A stretch of DNA of 64,000 bases from Gracilibacillus oryzae (GCF_009498735.1 NZ_ML762425.1:26011-90010), one strand, 5' to 3'; shown: positions 1-13,008, counted from the stretch's first letter. A program made the numbers and translations. The notes: generated from the sequence alone by a model not told the origin.

Positions 1-213
1 CTCGATGTGTTCATTGAGTGCAATGTCTTTTTCTCGTTCAAATAATTCTGTACCATGGTCCCCAGGATGATTATCGTAATTGGACAGTTCAGACATGGAT
101 TCTTTAATTAGTTCGAGATTTAAACCAAAATGGTCTTCTAAATGCTCGGCAATTTCCTGTTTGCGTTCTAATAATTCATGCTTGCATTCCTTTAATTGTT
201 GTTCTGTCAGCAT
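1..213 (-). CDS. YteA-like / DksA-TraR family protein, N-terminal part (runs off left edge)
   Basis: The reading frame starts at an ATG at 213, preceded by a strong ribosome site (GCAGGAGGTG), and stays open to the window edge, giving 71 residues. It begins MLTEQQLKECKHELLERKQ and is rich in Glu and Lys. It includes NHPGDHGTELFERE, which is typical of the YteA-type DksA/TraR-like proteins of bacilli. The C4 zinc finger expected in the C-terminal half would lie outside the window, so the zinc site cannot be checked. Family members are small proteins of sporulating bacilli with unclear function. It lies downstream of leuD on the same strand but is separated by a terminator, so it is probably transcribed independently. 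Confidence 0.65.
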   Translation of the reverse strand, partial: MLTEQQLKECKHELLERKQEIAEHLEDHFGLNLELIKESMSELSNYDNHPGDHGTELFEREKDIALNEHIE

Positions 214-318
214 AAGTTTCACCTCCTGCTTTGCTTAGTATAACCGAATGTGTTCTTCTCACTAAAAAATGTTTATGGAAATGATGTCATAATTGGGGTA
301 GGGAAGGGGAGGATAATA

Positions 319-347
319 AAAAAAGCTGACCTGTGGAGATCAGCTTT
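319..347 (-). terminator. Intrinsic terminator of the ilv-leu operon
   Basis: On the minus strand, AAAGCTGA and TCAGCTTT form an 8-bp stem with a short loop, followed at once by a run of T. It lies 14 bases past the leuD stop codon and closes the ilv-leu transcript. Confidence 0.85.
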
Positions 348-360
348 AACAAAGAGCTAT

Positions 361-945
361 TTAATCACGTGCTGCTTCAAATTGATCAATTTTATCAGCA
401 TGAGATAAAGTCACAGCAATATCGTCCCAGCCATTTAACAACATTTCGCGTTTATAATCATCCAGATCAAAAGTTGCTTCAAATCCTTGGCTGTCATAAA
501 CTTTTTTGGTTTCCAAGTCTACTGTTAAGTGATATTGCTCAGCTTCCGCGTTATTAATTAATGTTTGAACTTCATCTTCTGTCAAAATAACAGGTAAGAT
601 ACCATTTTTCGTACAGTTATTATAAAAAATGTCGGCATAACTTGGTGCAATGATTACACGGAAACCGTAATCCTGTAATGCCCATGGTGCATGCTCACGC
701 GAAGACCCGCAGCCGAAATTTTCTCCAGCGACTAAAATAGAAGTATTTTCATATTTTGGCTGATTTAACGAGAAATCATTCCGCAGTTCACCTTTTGAAT
801 CAAAGCGCCAATTGTAAAAAACAAATTGACCGAACCCTTGACGAGAAATACGTTTTAAAAACTGTTTAGGAATAATCTGATCTGTATCCACATTTGCACG
901 GTTTAAAGGAAAAACAAGACCTTCATGTTTTCTTATTGGTTCCAT
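361..945 (-). CDS. leuD: 3-isopropylmalate dehydratase small subunit
   Basis: LeuD is the small (swivel-domain) subunit of isopropylmalate isomerase. With LeuC it converts 2-isopropylmalate to 3-isopropylmalate, the second step of leucine synthesis. The 194-residue protein has the expected length. It shows the family signature [14 protein letters not shown] at about residues 74-87 and [15 protein letters not shown] near the N terminus. It is the last gene of the ilv-leu operon, 30 bases after leuC, and is followed by a terminator. The gene is intact, although the upstream leuB is broken. Confidence 0.97.
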   Translation of the reverse strand: MEPIRKHEGLVFPLNRANVDTDQIIPKQFLKRISRQGFGQFVFYNWRFDSKGELRNDFSLNQPKYENTSILVAGENFGCGSSREHAPWALQDYGFRVIIAPSYADIFYNNCTKNGILPVILTEDEVQTLINNAEAEQYHLTVDLETKKVYDSQGFEATFDLDDYKREMLLNGWDDIAVTLSHADKIDQFEAARD

Positions 946-975
946 TTACGTTACCCCCTTGTTATCACGTTCTAT

Positions 976-2403
976 TTAAATTGTTGCATGAACATCTAAG
1001 TGGCGAACATCGTAGAAATGCCCTTTGATTGCAGCAGCAGCAGCCATTTCCGGACTTACTAAGTGTGTTCGCGCGCCTGTTCCTTGGCGACCTTCAAAGT
1101 TACGGTTAGAAGTGGATGCACAACGTTCTCCTTCAGGTACAACATCATCATTCATTGCAAGGCACATACTGCATCCAGCTTCACGCCATTCAAAACCGGC
1201 TTCTTTGAAAATCACATCAATACCTTCCGCTTCAGCCTGAGCCTTAACACTATGCGAACCAGGTACTACAATTGCGCGGACATTTGGATTTACTTTGTGT
1301 CCTTTAACAATTTCTGACGCTTTTCTTAAGTCGGCAAGACGAGAATTAGTACAAGAACCAATAAATACATGCTCAATTGGAACAGAATCGATTGGTTCGC
1401 CGCCCTTAAGTCCCATATATTCTAATGCGCGCTTAATTTCTTCTTTTTCATTTTCATTCGTTCCGTCTTCTACTGTTGGTACTGTTTCGCTTACCGGAAT
1501 ACACATACCAGGGTTTGTTCCCCAAGTTACTTGTGGCTCAATTTCCTCTGCATTGATTTCAACTGTTTCATCATATACAGCGCCTTCGTCAGTAGCCAGA
1601 GCTTTCCATTCTTCGGCAAGCTGATCAAATGCTTCACCTTCCGGTACGTGACGGCGGCCGCGAAGGAATTCGACTGTAGTATCATCAGGGCTGATTAACC
1701 CAGCACGAGCACCTGCTTCAATCGACATATTACAAACTGTCATACGACCTTCCATGGAAAGGCTGCGAACAGCTTCCCCAGTATATTCAATCACATAACC
1801 AGTTCCGAATTTTACACCGAATTTACCGATGATTGCCAAAATTAAATCTTTAGCTGTGACCCCTTTGCCTAATTTACCATCCACTTTTACATTTAGTGTT
1901 TTAGGTTTTGCTTGCCAAATTGTCTGGGTAGCTAAAACATGTTCTACTTCACTTGTACCAATACCAAAAGCTAAAGCACCAAACGCTCCATGTGTCGAAG
2001 TATGACTGTCACCACATACAATTGTTTTACCAGGTTGAGTAAGACCTAATTCAGGACCAATAACATGAACAATGCCTTGATCAGGGTGATGAATATCTGC
2101 TAGTGGTACACCAAATTCTTCACAGTTCACCTTCAATGTCTCCATTTGTGTTTTGGATACTTCATCCTTAATAACATTTCGGTGAATAGTCGGGACATTG
2201 TGATCCATTGTAGCAAAAGTACGATCAGGACGGCGCACTTTACGATTATTCATCCGCAAACCTTCAAATGCCTGAGGGGAGGTAACCTCATGAACTAAAT
2301 GCAAATCAATATATAATAGATCTGGTTTTCCTTCTTCATGATGAACAATATGTTTTTCCCAAATCTTTTCAATAACTGTTTTAGGCTTTCTCATCTGTTT
2401 CAC
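976..2403 (-). CDS. leuC: 3-isopropylmalate dehydratase large subunit
   Basis: LeuC is the aconitase-like large subunit carrying the 4Fe-4S cluster of isopropylmalate isomerase, partner of LeuD. The 475-residue protein has the usual length. Visible motifs are [22 protein letters not shown] split across the active-site region and the cluster ligands in FIGSCTNSR and GCSMCLAMN. The start is the ATG at 2403, or a second in-frame ATG three codons later. The 89-base gap to leuB contains a hairpin followed by T residues, listed separately, so leuC and leuD may be expressed less strongly than the promoter-proximal genes. Confidence 0.97.
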   Translation of the reverse strand: MKQMRKPKTVIEKIWEKHIVHHEEGKPDLLYIDLHLVHEVTSPQAFEGLRMNNRKVRRPDRTFATMDHNVPTIHRNVIKDEVSKTQMETLKVNCEEFGVPLADIHHPDQGIVHVIGPELGLTQPGKTIVCGDSHTSTHGAFGALAFGIGTSEVEHVLATQTIWQAKPKTLNVKVDGKLGKGVTAKDLILAIIGKFGVKFGTGYVIEYTGEAVRSLSMEGRMTVCNMSIEAGARAGLISPDDTTVEFLRGRRHVPEGEAFDQLAEEWKALATDEGAVYDETVEINAEEIEPQVTWGTNPGMCIPVSETVPTVEDGTNENEKEEIKRALEYMGLKGGEPIDSVPIEHVFIGSCTNSRLADLRKASEIVKGHKVNPNVRAIVVPGSHSVKAQAEAEGIDVIFKEAGFEWREAGCSMCLAMNDDVVPEGERCASTSNRNFEGRQGTGARTHLVSPEMAAAAAIKGHFYDVRHLDVHATI

Positions 2404-2433
2404 TCCTTACATTAATTTTTGGCAAATGTTTAA

Positions 2434-2471
2434 AAAACTACGGCACCCGCAATGGTACATGGCGAATGCCG
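2434..2471 (-). terminator. Hairpin with T-run between leuB and leuC (possible internal terminator or processing element)
   Basis: Read on the minus strand, CGGCATTCGC and GCGGGTGCCG form a 10-bp stem including two G-U pairs, with an 11-base loop, followed by TAGTTTTTT. That is the layout of an intrinsic terminator placed inside an operon. It may cause partial termination or protect an mRNA 3' end after processing. Confidence 0.55.
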
Positions 2472-2492
2472 AGATTAGCTGATCAAGAAAAA

Positions 2493-3547
<1,055 letters not shown>

Positions 3548-3577
3548 TGTTTAAACCTCCTACACTTTTCAAACCGT

Positions 3578-6134
<2,557 letters not shown>

Positions 6135-6164
6135 TCAATAATTAATATTTTATATTTATAGTAG

Positions 6165-6191
6165 TAGGAAAGCTTACAAGAAACTTTCCTA
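6165..6191 (-). other. Stem-loop in the ilvN-ilvC gap
   Basis: AGGAAAG and CTTTCCT form a 7-bp stem (extendable by one pair) with an 11-base loop. It is not followed by a T-run in the direction of transcription, so it is more likely an mRNA stability or processing element than a terminator. Confidence 0.4.
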
Positions 6192-6207
6192 TTATATATG
6201 AATTGGT

Positions 6208-6723
6208 TTATCCTAAAATGGAGCTGCTGTCACTGCTTACTGGCTGTTGGCCGCGAACTAGGGCAGTAACACCAGTTCTTGCTAATTCTTTGATGCCATA
6301 TGGTTTTAACAGTTCGATTAATGCTTCGATTTTTTCAGGCTTACCAGTAACTTGAATCGATAAGCTCTCTTTGCTTACATCAATAATCGATGCACGGAAC
6401 GGGTCAATAATTCCTTGAATTTCTGTCCGCAATTGGCTGTTGCTCACAATCTTAATTAATGCCAGCTCACGAGCAACAATTGCTTTTTCTGAAATGTCTG
6501 AAACTTTAATAACATCGATCTGCTTATTTAATTGCTTGGTTACTTGTTCTAATTTCTGATAATCCTCCACATCAACTACAAACGTCATTTTCGACATACC
6601 TTCTGTTTCGGTTCTGCCGACAGAGATACTTTCAATATTAAATTGACGACGTTGCAGAAGACTTGTTACACGGTTTAATACTCCACTTCGATTTCTTACG
6701 GTTGCTGTTATAATTCGTTTCAT
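6208..6723 (-). CDS. ilvN: Acetolactate synthase small (regulatory) subunit
   Basis: This is the regulatory subunit of acetohydroxyacid synthase (called ilvH in B. subtilis), which gives the large subunit full activity and valine sensitivity. The 171-residue protein starts [19 protein letters not shown], a typical ACT domain. A second ACT-like half follows from about residue 80. Its ATG overlaps the ilvB stop in an ATGA arrangement, so the two subunits are translationally coupled. Length and position in the operon are standard. Confidence 0.96.
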   Translation of the reverse strand: MKRIITATVRNRSGVLNRVTSLLQRRQFNIESISVGRTETEGMSKMTFVVDVEDYQKLEQVTKQLNKQIDVIKVSDISEKAIVARELALIKIVSNSQLRTEIQGIIDPFRASIIDVSKESLSIQVTGKPEKIEALIELLKPYGIKELARTGVTALVRGQQPVSSDSSSILG

Positions 6724-8453
6724 GGTTTCACCCCAATCATTTCATTTAATCCTTTGCCTGGAGCGATCATCGGGAATACATTTTCTTGCTGGATAACTCG
6801 GGCATCGACTACGACAGGACCCTCATAATCAAAGATTTCCGGTAATGCTTTCATAAAGTCTTCCTGTGTATCCACCTTAATGCCTTTAATGCCATATGAT
6901 TCTGCAAGTTTTACAAAATCAGGCTGGATACTGAAAATCGATTGTGAGTAGCGTTCCGAATAAAATGCTTCCTGCCATTGTCTTACCATTCCTAATGCCT
7001 GGTTATTAACAATAATAACTTTGACAGGTAATCCACGCTCCTGCAGGATAGATAATTCCTGCAACGTCATCTGAAATCCGCCATCACCTACGATGGAAAC
7101 AACTGTATCATCCGGTTTAGCAAGCTGAGCTCCAATGGCAGCAGGGAAGCCAAATCCCATTGTTCCTAGTCCGCCAGAAGATACCCAGCGGTCAGGAGTA
7201 TTAAATTTATAAAATTGAGCTGACCACATTTGATGCTGACCAACATCTGTTGTCACAATTGCTTTCCCTTCTGTCTTTTCATGGATTTTCTGGATTACCC
7301 ATTGGCCGATCATTTCAGTATCAGGTTTATTAAACCATAAAGGATATTCTTTCATATTTTCATGAATTCTTACAAGCCACTCATCGTGTTCAGGTTGAGA
7401 GATTTCACTTGATAGTAACTTTTTCAACGCTTCTTTTGCATCACCCACAATAGGGATATCAGTTGGAACGTTTTTGCCGATTTCAGCTGGGTCAATATCA
7501 ACATGAGCTACTGTAGCATTTGGTGCAAATGACGAGAGATTTCCTGTTAACCTGTCATCAAATCTTGCTCCAATATTAATCAGTAAATCACATTCATACA
7601 GCGCAGTATTTGCTGCATAAGTACCGTGCATTCCTGCCATACCAAGGAAGAGCGGATGTTCACCAGGGAATGCCCCCAATCCTAAAAGTGTTGATGTAAC
7701 AGGGAGGGAGTACTTTTCTGCAAATTCTCTAATTTCTTCTGAAGCTTTCGCGAACAAAATTCCAGCTCCTGCTAGAATAACCGGTTTTTTTGCTTTGCCG
7801 ATTTTTTCTGCCAATTTCTTAATTTGTAATGGATTCGGCTTTGTTGTTGGCTGATATCCTGGTAAGTCAAGTTCAACTTCTGCTTGTAAGGTTTCTTCAA
7901 TTACTTCAGCTGAAATATCTTTAGGCATGTCAATTAGGACAGGCCCCGGACGGCCAGTTGTCGCAATATGGAAAGCTTCTTTTACAATTCTTGGCAGTTC
8001 TTTTACATCTCTAACTTGATAATTGTGTTTCGTAATAGGAGTTGTTACACCCATTACATCCACTTCCTGGAAAGCATCAGTTCCAATCACACCTTGTGCA
8101 ACTTGCCCTGTAATTACGATTAATGGCAAGGAGTCAATCATGGCATCAGCAATTCCTGTAACTAAGTTTGTCGCGCCAGGTCCAGATGTTGCAATAACTA
8201 CACCAGGCTTACCAGAGACTCTTGCATAACCCTCAGCTGCATGAATCGACCCTTGTTCATGACGAGCCAGAATTTGTGTGAATGATTCCTGTGCTTTATA
8301 CAGTGCGTCGAAGATTGGCAGGGCTGCACCACCTGGGTAACCAAATAATGTTTCTACACCCTCGTTAATCAACGATTCGACTAGCAAGTCAGCACCTGTT
8401 TTTGGTTCTTTTTTCAATGATGATTCTTCTGCCTGCTTTTGTGTTCTTTCCAC
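6720..8453 (-). CDS. ilvB: Acetolactate synthase large (catalytic) subunit
   Basis: IlvB is the thiamine-diphosphate enzyme that condenses pyruvate with itself or with 2-ketobutyrate, the first common step of branched-chain amino acid synthesis. The 577-residue protein contains the N-terminal [16 protein letters not shown] with the catalytic Glu later in the domain ([16 protein letters not shown]). The thiamine/Mg motif [15 protein letters not shown] ... NNQ is at about residues 440-470. It is the first gene of the operon, just after the T-box leader, with a GGAGGGAT ribosome site 7 bases upstream of the ATG. Confidence 0.98.
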   Translation of the reverse strand: MERTQKQAEESSLKKEPKTGADLLVESLINEGVETLFGYPGGAALPIFDALYKAQESFTQILARHEQGSIHAAEGYARVSGKPGVVIATSGPGATNLVTGIADAMIDSLPLIVITGQVAQGVIGTDAFQEVDVMGVTTPITKHNYQVRDVKELPRIVKEAFHIATTGRPGPVLIDMPKDISAEVIEETLQAEVELDLPGYQPTTKPNPLQIKKLAEKIGKAKKPVILAGAGILFAKASEEIREFAEKYSLPVTSTLLGLGAFPGEHPLFLGMAGMHGTYAANTALYECDLLINIGARFDDRLTGNLSSFAPNATVAHVDIDPAEIGKNVPTDIPIVGDAKEALKKLLSSEISQPEHDEWLVRIHENMKEYPLWFNKPDTEMIGQWVIQKIHEKTEGKAIVTTDVGQHQMWSAQFYKFNTPDRWVSSGGLGTMGFGFPAAIGAQLAKPDDTVVSIVGDGGFQMTLQELSILQERGLPVKVIIVNNQALGMVRQWQEAFYSERYSQSIFSIQPDFVKLAESYGIKGIKVDTQEDFMKALPEIFDYEGPVVVDARVIQQENVFPMIAPGKGLNEMIGVKP

Positions 8454-8540
8454 TTTAATCCCTCCTATAAATCGAATTTATTTAAATAATGGAGTCGTTG
8501 ATTGTGATTCCATCTTAGATAAAAAGCAGCTTTATACATA

Positions 8541-8832
8541 TAAAAAAGGCCATTTCTAACTTGTTCATTGCTCACAAATAGGAGGAGCTAATCAACAAGG
8601 GAGAAAAGGCCTTTCTTTTCACGGTACCACCCTGATTCGCAATATTTTTACAAATATTGCCTCGCGAAGCTATCTGGATCTGAAAAATAGATAGTTTCCT
8701 TTTTGGTAACAGGTGATTAACACCTGGTTATACTTACTTGGAAGACTTTTCAGTATAACACTCAGGGATGAGTAGTCAGATTAAGGTGTATTACCGAATT
8801 CCCAGCATCATCGGCTCTCTATGAATACAATT
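8541..8832 (-). promoter_or_regulatory. T-box leader (tRNA-Leu sensing) of the ilv-leu operon
   Basis: On the minus strand the leader holds the T-box core AGGGTGGTACCGTG (8619-8632). It is followed by a terminator hairpin whose arms (8545-8565 and 8594-8616) end in GGCC and a T-run. Upstream is a Stem I region beginning near AGAGAGCCGATGATGCTGG. A CUC leucine codon within ACTACTCATCC (codon at 8770-8772) is in a plausible place for the specifier. T-box leaders read through the terminator when uncharged tRNA binds, so low charged tRNA-Leu should switch the operon on. The specifier assignment is an inference, as I did not fold the RNA. Confidence 0.93.
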
Positions 8833-8889
8833 TCTTAATCCTTTGTTCCCTTCAACGTTTTTCGATCTATATAATTATTGTTATAGTTT

Positions 8890-8918
8890 ATACTATACGA
8901 AAGATAACATTCTGTCCA
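8890..8918 (-). promoter_or_regulatory. Sigma-A promoter of the ilv-leu operon
   Basis: TGGACA (-35, 8913-8918) and TAGTAT (-10, 8890-8895) on the minus strand are separated by 17 bases. Transcription would begin near 8883, about 50 bases before the T-box Stem I. Confidence 0.7.
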
Positions 8919-9008
8919 CAGGATATTTAATAAAAATTGTGTAAAAGAAATTATCTGATTGACGACAATAATACAACCATTTTTACATTTGGTCAACCGT
9001 TTTTTAAA

Positions 9009-9023
9009 AATTTTCTGACATTT
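9009..9023 (-). promoter_or_regulatory. Candidate CodY box upstream of the ilv-leu promoter
   Basis: AATTTTCTGACATTT matches the CodY consensus AATTTTCWGAAAATT at 13 of 15 positions. It lies about 90 bases upstream of the -35. CodY represses ilv-leu in B. subtilis when branched-chain amino acids and GTP are high. Confidence 0.6.
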
Positions 9024-9041
9024 CAAAAAAAATAAATTATC

Positions 9042-9055
9042 GGTAAACGGTTACA
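9042..9055. promoter_or_regulatory. Candidate cre (CcpA) site upstream of ilv-leu
   Basis: GGTAAACGGTTACA matches the cre consensus TGWAANCGNTNWCA with one mismatch at the first base. CcpA activates ilv-leu from an upstream cre in B. subtilis, so its position beside a CodY box fits. It could alternatively act on the divergent gene at 9187. Confidence 0.6.
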
Positions 9056-9186
9056 TGATTAATATGATTGATTCTCTGCTTTAAGAAAAAATCTTATTAA
9101 TTTCCGGTATTCTATTCAAACATTTTCATTCTGTAGTAATTTTAGCTACAATTAAGATAGTATATTTTTTTATTAGAGGTGAACAA

Positions 9187-9666
9187 TTGGATAAATTATG
9201 TGTCTTACCATGTGGAAAAAAGAAAATATGGGATAAATATCCTGATAAAGGAGCAATAAGAGCAGACGATGCTTATATTGGTGTCTTGCGCCAGCTAACA
9301 CTTAAATATTCCAGAAAATTTGTCCCCAATCGGGTGACCATATCAGCGAAACACGGTTTTCTTTTACCAGATGATCTCGTGAGAGGAAATTACGATCTGA
9401 CATTTCAAAGAAATAATCCAGCTGTTATCTCAGTAAGTGAGTTGAGAAGCCAGCTGATTGATAAACAGTTAGATCATTACCGCCATATTGTTGTTTTAAC
9501 AGGGAAAAAATACCGTCAGATAATGGAAACGGTATTTGTTGATGCTGACATCATAGAATTTCCGTTATTAGGTACAAAAGGAATAGGAGAGATGCAAAGC
9601 CGACTGAAAGAAAGTATTCAAAAAGGAATACCATTACATATTGAAAAGGGTGGAGAGCAAAAATGA
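9187..9666 (+). CDS. DUF6884 domain protein
   Basis: I read this 159-residue protein from a TTG at 9187, six bases after AGAGGTG. It opens VLPCGKKKIWDKYPDKGAIRA, a Cys-Gly-Lys-Lys-Lys start. It then has the family hallmark ISAKHGFLLPDDLVRGNYD at about residues 53-72, and a later VVLTGKKYRQIM. These features fit the DUF6884 family, whose function is not established to my knowledge. Its stop overlaps the start of the next gene (a YogA-like oxidoreductase) by four bases, so the two are translationally coupled. It diverges from the ilv-leu operon and may share its upstream control region. Confidence 0.8.
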   Translation: MDKLCVLPCGKKKIWDKYPDKGAIRADDAYIGVLRQLTLKYSRKFVPNRVTISAKHGFLLPDDLVRGNYDLTFQRNNPAVISVSELRSQLIDKQLDHYRHIVVLTGKKYRQIMETVFVDADIIEFPLLGTKGIGEMQSRLKESIQKGIPLHIEKGGEQK

Positions 9667-10637
9667 AGGCATATGTTGTACAGAATGGCAACTATCTGAT
9701 GACAGAAGTGGAAGAACCGGAAGTAGGAGTAAATGAAGTAAAAGTTCAGCTGAAAACAGCAGGATTAAATCACCGCGATCTTATGATCAAACATCGAGCA
9801 GGAAATAATGATACATATATTTTAGGTTCAGACGGTGCTGGAGTGGTGGTGGAAGCGGGGGAAAATGTAACTCGTTTTGCAATAGGAGATGAAGTATTCA
9901 TAAACCCTGGGCTCAATTGGTATAAAAAAAGTGAAGCTCCGCCAGCTGATTTTGAAATAGTCGGGGTACCGTTTTCTGGAACTTTTGCAGAAAGAATGGT
10001 TATTTCAGAAGACTTTGCTGAAAGAAAACCAGAGCACCTTACATGGGATGAGGCGGGAGTATTTGCATTGTCAGGATTAACAGGCTACAGGGCTTTATTT
10101 ACACAAGGGCAATTGAAAGAAACAGATACATTATTTATACCTGGAGTTGGCGGGGGAGTTAATTCATTTATCATTTTATTAGCTAAAGCATGTGGTGCGA
10201 GAGTGATCACGACATCACGGGAAAGGGATAAATTAAAAGCAGCAGAGAAATTAAGTTATGATAAAGGCATATTGACTGATGATAGCTGGACAGAACAATT
10301 GTCTGACGAAACAATTGATTTAGTAATAGAGAGTATAGGCGGGAAGACATTTAACAAGTCATTAGATGTATTGAAAAAGGGGGGAAGAATAGTCACGTAT
10401 GGATCTTCAACAAATGATGAAATGACATTCGATTTAAGGAAGTTCTTTTACGGGCAATACAAAATGATTGGATCAACAATGGGGAGCAGGGAAGAGATGC
10501 ATGAGCTGCTTCAGTTTTCCGAAAAACATCGTGTTAAACCGATAATGGACCGACAATTTGCGTTCAGTGAGATAGATCAAGCATTTGATTATTTGGCATC
10601 CCAAAATCAATTAGGAAAGATTGTCGTTAATTTTTAA
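9663..10637 (+). CDS. yogA: Medium-chain (zinc-type alcohol dehydrogenase-like) oxidoreductase, YogA family
   Basis: The 324-residue protein has the two-domain MDR fold. An N-terminal GroES-like half has GLNHRDLMI and GSDGAGVVVEAGENVTRFAIGD. A Rossmann half has FIPGVGGGVNSFIILLAKACGARVITTSR at about residues 158-187, which binds NAD(P)H. The catalytic and structural zinc cysteines of true alcohol dehydrogenases are not evident, so quinone-oxidoreductase-like chemistry is more likely than zinc alcohol dehydrogenation. It resembles B. subtilis YogA. It overlaps the upstream DUF6884 gene by four bases (ATGA), giving a two-gene operon that ends in a hairpin shared with spoVAEb. Confidence 0.85.
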   Translation: MKAYVVQNGNYLMTEVEEPEVGVNEVKVQLKTAGLNHRDLMIKHRAGNNDTYILGSDGAGVVVEAGENVTRFAIGDEVFINPGLNWYKKSEAPPADFEIVGVPFSGTFAERMVISEDFAERKPEHLTWDEAGVFALSGLTGYRALFTQGQLKETDTLFIPGVGGGVNSFIILLAKACGARVITTSRERDKLKAAEKLSYDKGILTDDSWTEQLSDETIDLVIESIGGKTFNKSLDVLKKGGRIVTYGSSTNDEMTFDLRKFFYGQYKMIGSTMGSREEMHELLQFSEKHRVKPIMDRQFAFSEIDQAFDYLASQNQLGKIVVNF

Positions 10638-10642
10638 AAGAC

Positions 10643-10678
10643 AACCGTCATCTAACAATAAGATGGCGGTTATCCTTT
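10643..10678. terminator. Bidirectional terminator between yogA and spoVAEb
   Basis: AACCGTCATCT (10643-10653) pairs with AGATGGCGGTT (10661-10671). The stem has T-rich flanks on both sides and overlaps the spoVAEb stop codon. It separates two convergent operons. Confidence 0.75.
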
Positions 10679-11020
10679 TGGTTTGAAAAAAATTGCACCG
10701 ATCATTCCAAAAATAATTGCGGAGGAAATCCCGGAACTAGTAACTTCAAACATTCCTGTGACTACTCCAATAAGTCCATGTTTTTCTGCTTCTTCTAATG
10801 CACCTTGTGTTAATGAGTTACCAAAACTTGTAATGGGAACAGTCGCTCCTGCTCCTGCGAAATCAATTAACGGTTCATATAACCCGAAGCCATTTAAAAT
10901 CGCACCAATTACTACGAGGATGCTCAGTGCATGACCAGGAGTCAATTTGGCAATATCCAGGATTAATTGACCAATCACGCATATTAAGCCACCAACGAGA
11001 AACGCCCATACAAATACCAT
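10670..11020 (-). CDS. spoVAE: Stage V sporulation protein AE (SpoVAEb type)
   Basis: This small, very hydrophobic protein of 116 residues belongs to the SpoVA system, which moves calcium-dipicolinate into the forespore and out again at germination. It reads [19 protein letters not shown] and has [23 protein letters not shown] in its middle, the SpoVAC/SpoVAEb family signature. Four hydrophobic segments are visible. It is the last gene of a four-gene operon, 17 bases after spoVAD. Confidence 0.93.
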   Translation of the reverse strand: MVFVWAFLVGGLICVIGQLILDIAKLTPGHALSILVVIGAILNGFGLYEPLIDFAGAGATVPITSFGNSLTQGALEEAEKHGLIGVVTGMFEVTSSGISSAIIFGMIGAIFFKPKG

Positions 11021-11037
11021 CTTTATTCACCTCTCAT

Positions 11038-12045
11038 TCAGTTAATATTCTCGATCGATACAGCATGAGCAACGCATGGAATCGATTGTTTCTGTTGAAC
11101 GGTTAATGGAGATAATAGTGCACCGGTTGCGACAACTAATATTCTCTTATATTCTTTATTTTTTAATTTCTTCAGCAAGTGTCCATATGTCACCACAGCA
11201 GAACATGCTGGTCCGCTTGCGCCTGCAAATACTGATTGTTCTTTTTTATAAATCATTAAACCGCAATCCTGAAATTTATCTTCAGTGATAGGTTGTTGAT
11301 TTTTAGAAAATAGATCAAGACAAATCATACGTCCGTATTTCGCCAGGTCACCAGTTACAATCAAATCATAGTAAGATTCATCTATATTTCGATCAAGAAA
11401 ATGTTGTTTTATTGTATCAAATGCAGCAGGAGCCATTGCGCCACCCATGTTAAAAGGATCTGTCATTCCTTCATCCATAACTTTCCCGATTGTTGCTGAA
11501 GTAACTTTTGGTCCATTGCCATTTTTTGCGAGTAGAGCTACACCAGCACCCGTAACTGTCCTTTGGGAAGTATCAGGTTTTTGACTGCCATATTCATTTG
11601 GATATCGGAACTGTCTTTCGGCAGCGTTGGTATGACTTGCTGTCCCTGTTAGAACATAGTTTGCATTGCCTTCACTAACTAACAGGGAAGATAGAGCTAA
11701 GCCTTCCATAGAAGTGGCACATGCACTAAAAAGTCCTAAGTATGGTATTTTCAGTTCTCTGGCAGCAAAGTTGGAAGGTGTAATTTGATTAATAAGATCA
11801 CCGTGAAGAAAAAAGTTAATATTTTCTCTGTCTACATTTCCTTTTTTCAGTGCTATAGTACTTGCTTCTTCTATTAAATGACGATGAGCTTGTTCAAATG
11901 ATTTTTCTTCCATCCACTGGTCAGAGAAAAATAAGTCAAAATCATCTGCAATATTTCCCTTTTCTTCAAATGGCCCTCCGACAGTACCTGTAGATATAAT
12001 GGTCGGTGGATTATTGAAAACCCAAGTTGCTTTTCCTTGTAACAT
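11038..12045 (-). CDS. spoVAD: Stage V sporulation protein AD
   Basis: SpoVAD is the thiolase-fold dipicolinate-binding component of the SpoVA machinery at the inner spore membrane. The 335-residue protein has the family length. It shows TWVFNNPPTIISTGTVGGPFE at the N terminus, GLFSACATSMEGLAL with the thiolase-like Cys region around residue 109, and ASGPACSAVVTYGHLL near residue 275. It starts five bases after the spoVAC stop. Confidence 0.96.
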   Translation of the reverse strand: MLQGKATWVFNNPPTIISTGTVGGPFEEKGNIADDFDLFFSDQWMEEKSFEQAHRHLIEEASTIALKKGNVDRENINFFLHGDLINQITPSNFAARELKIPYLGLFSACATSMEGLALSSLLVSEGNANYVLTGTASHTNAAERQFRYPNEYGSQKPDTSQRTVTGAGVALLAKNGNGPKVTSATIGKVMDEGMTDPFNMGGAMAPAAFDTIKQHFLDRNIDESYYDLIVTGDLAKYGRMICLDLFSKNQQPITEDKFQDCGLMIYKKEQSVFAGASGPACSAVVTYGHLLKKLKNKEYKRILVVATGALLSPLTVQQKQSIPCVAHAVSIENIN

Positions 12046-12049
12046 ATGA

Positions 12050-12499
12050 TCAACTCCAATATGAAAAAATCGTTTTAATCAGTGCTATCAGAAAAGAGGA
12101 AAATACGCCAAATAATATGACAGATCCGGCCAATTTAAACATATTCCCCCCGACACCCTGAACAAATCCTTCTGTTCGATGCTCTATAGCTGCTGAAATA
12201 ACAGCAGTGCCAAAACCCGTGACAGGCACAGCTGTCCCTGCGCCGGCGAATTGCGCAATTTTATCATAGACACCAAAACCGGTAAGCAGCATAGTAATAA
12301 AAATTAGCGTAGCAGTGGTGGGATTCCCTACAGTTTGTTCCGTGAAATTAAAGAAATACATATAAAATGTTGAGATTAGCTGACCAATTACACAGATAAT
12401 CCCGCCAATGATAAATGCTTTTAAGCAATTTTTCAGTACAGGCCGTTTTGGTTCAATTTTTGATTCGTATTTTTGATAATTTGTTTGTTGTTTAGCCAT
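12050..12499 (-). CDS. spoVAC: Stage V sporulation protein AC
   Basis: SpoVAC is a membrane protein of the dipicolinate channel; in B. subtilis it behaves as a mechanosensitive channel during germination. The 149-residue protein has a polar N terminus of about 25 residues and then four hydrophobic segments. These include [20 protein letters not shown] and GAGTAVPVTGFGTAVISAAIEH, the same signature as SpoVAEb. It follows a lipoprotein gene by 13 bases and precedes spoVAD. Confidence 0.95.
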   Translation of the reverse strand: MAKQQTNYQKYESKIEPKRPVLKNCLKAFIIGGIICVIGQLISTFYMYFFNFTEQTVGNPTTATLIFITMLLTGFGVYDKIAQFAGAGTAVPVTGFGTAVISAAIEHRTEGFVQGVGGNMFKLAGSVILFGVFSSFLIALIKTIFSYWS

Positions 12500-12512
12500 G
12501 TGTTCATCTCCA

Positions 12513-12968
12513 TCATGCTGAATCTTTTAGCAGTTTTTTCATATCTTTTATCTTTTTTTCAATTTTTTTCTGGTCTGTTATTTTCTTTGATTGTAATTTC
12601 CCTATTTCAATTAAAAATTTTTGATCAGAAGTAACATGAACCTTCTTTTCCGGAATTTTTTTCTTTAACTTTTTTTGGATTTTTTTCTCGATATCTTGTT
12701 CACTCATTTGATTTAAACTTGTTACTTGAATGGCAATGAATAGATCTTTCTCTGTCTGTAGTGCTTTATATTTGACGATTTTGTTTTTCTGGTCATCCAT
12801 TACCTCTTGTGCTGCAATGGGGAGACTGTACGGAGACATGCTGTTTTGCGTCGATAATGGCAATGGCTGCTGGATACTTTCTCCATCCGATCCGTTGGAA
12901 GTTTCATTGCAACCTGCACATAGAAAGCAAAAGATAAGAATGGCGAAACAAAACATTTTTAAGTTCAT
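12513..12968 (-). CDS. YhcN/YlaJ-like sporulation lipoprotein at the head of the spoVA operon
   Basis: The 151-residue product starts with a lipoprotein signal (MNLKMFCFAILIFCFLCAGC) whose lipobox Cys is residue 20. After a Ser/Gln-rich linker it has a domain with VKYKALQTEKDLFIAIQV and KVHVTSDQKFLIEIGKL, which looks like the YhcN/YlaJ domain of spore inner-membrane lipoproteins. The C terminus is extremely Lys-rich. It is first in the operon lipoprotein-spoVAC-spoVAD-spoVAEb, behind a candidate sigma-G promoter. The family call is from pattern, not a search. Confidence 0.7.
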   Translation of the reverse strand: MNLKMFCFAILIFCFLCAGCNETSNGSDGESIQQPLPLSTQNSMSPYSLPIAAQEVMDDQKNKIVKYKALQTEKDLFIAIQVTSLNQMSEQDIEKKIQKKLKKKIPEKKVHVTSDQKFLIEIGKLQSKKITDQKKIEKKIKDMKKLLKDSA

Positions 12969-13008
12969 CTGCTATATTCCTTTCATCATACGAGTGCTGT
13001 TCATCACT

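Noticed and set aside
8835-9026. Minus-strand frame of 63 codons upstream of the T-box
   Set aside because: It covers the promoter and leader region of ilvB, lacks a ribosome site and has no protein-like composition.
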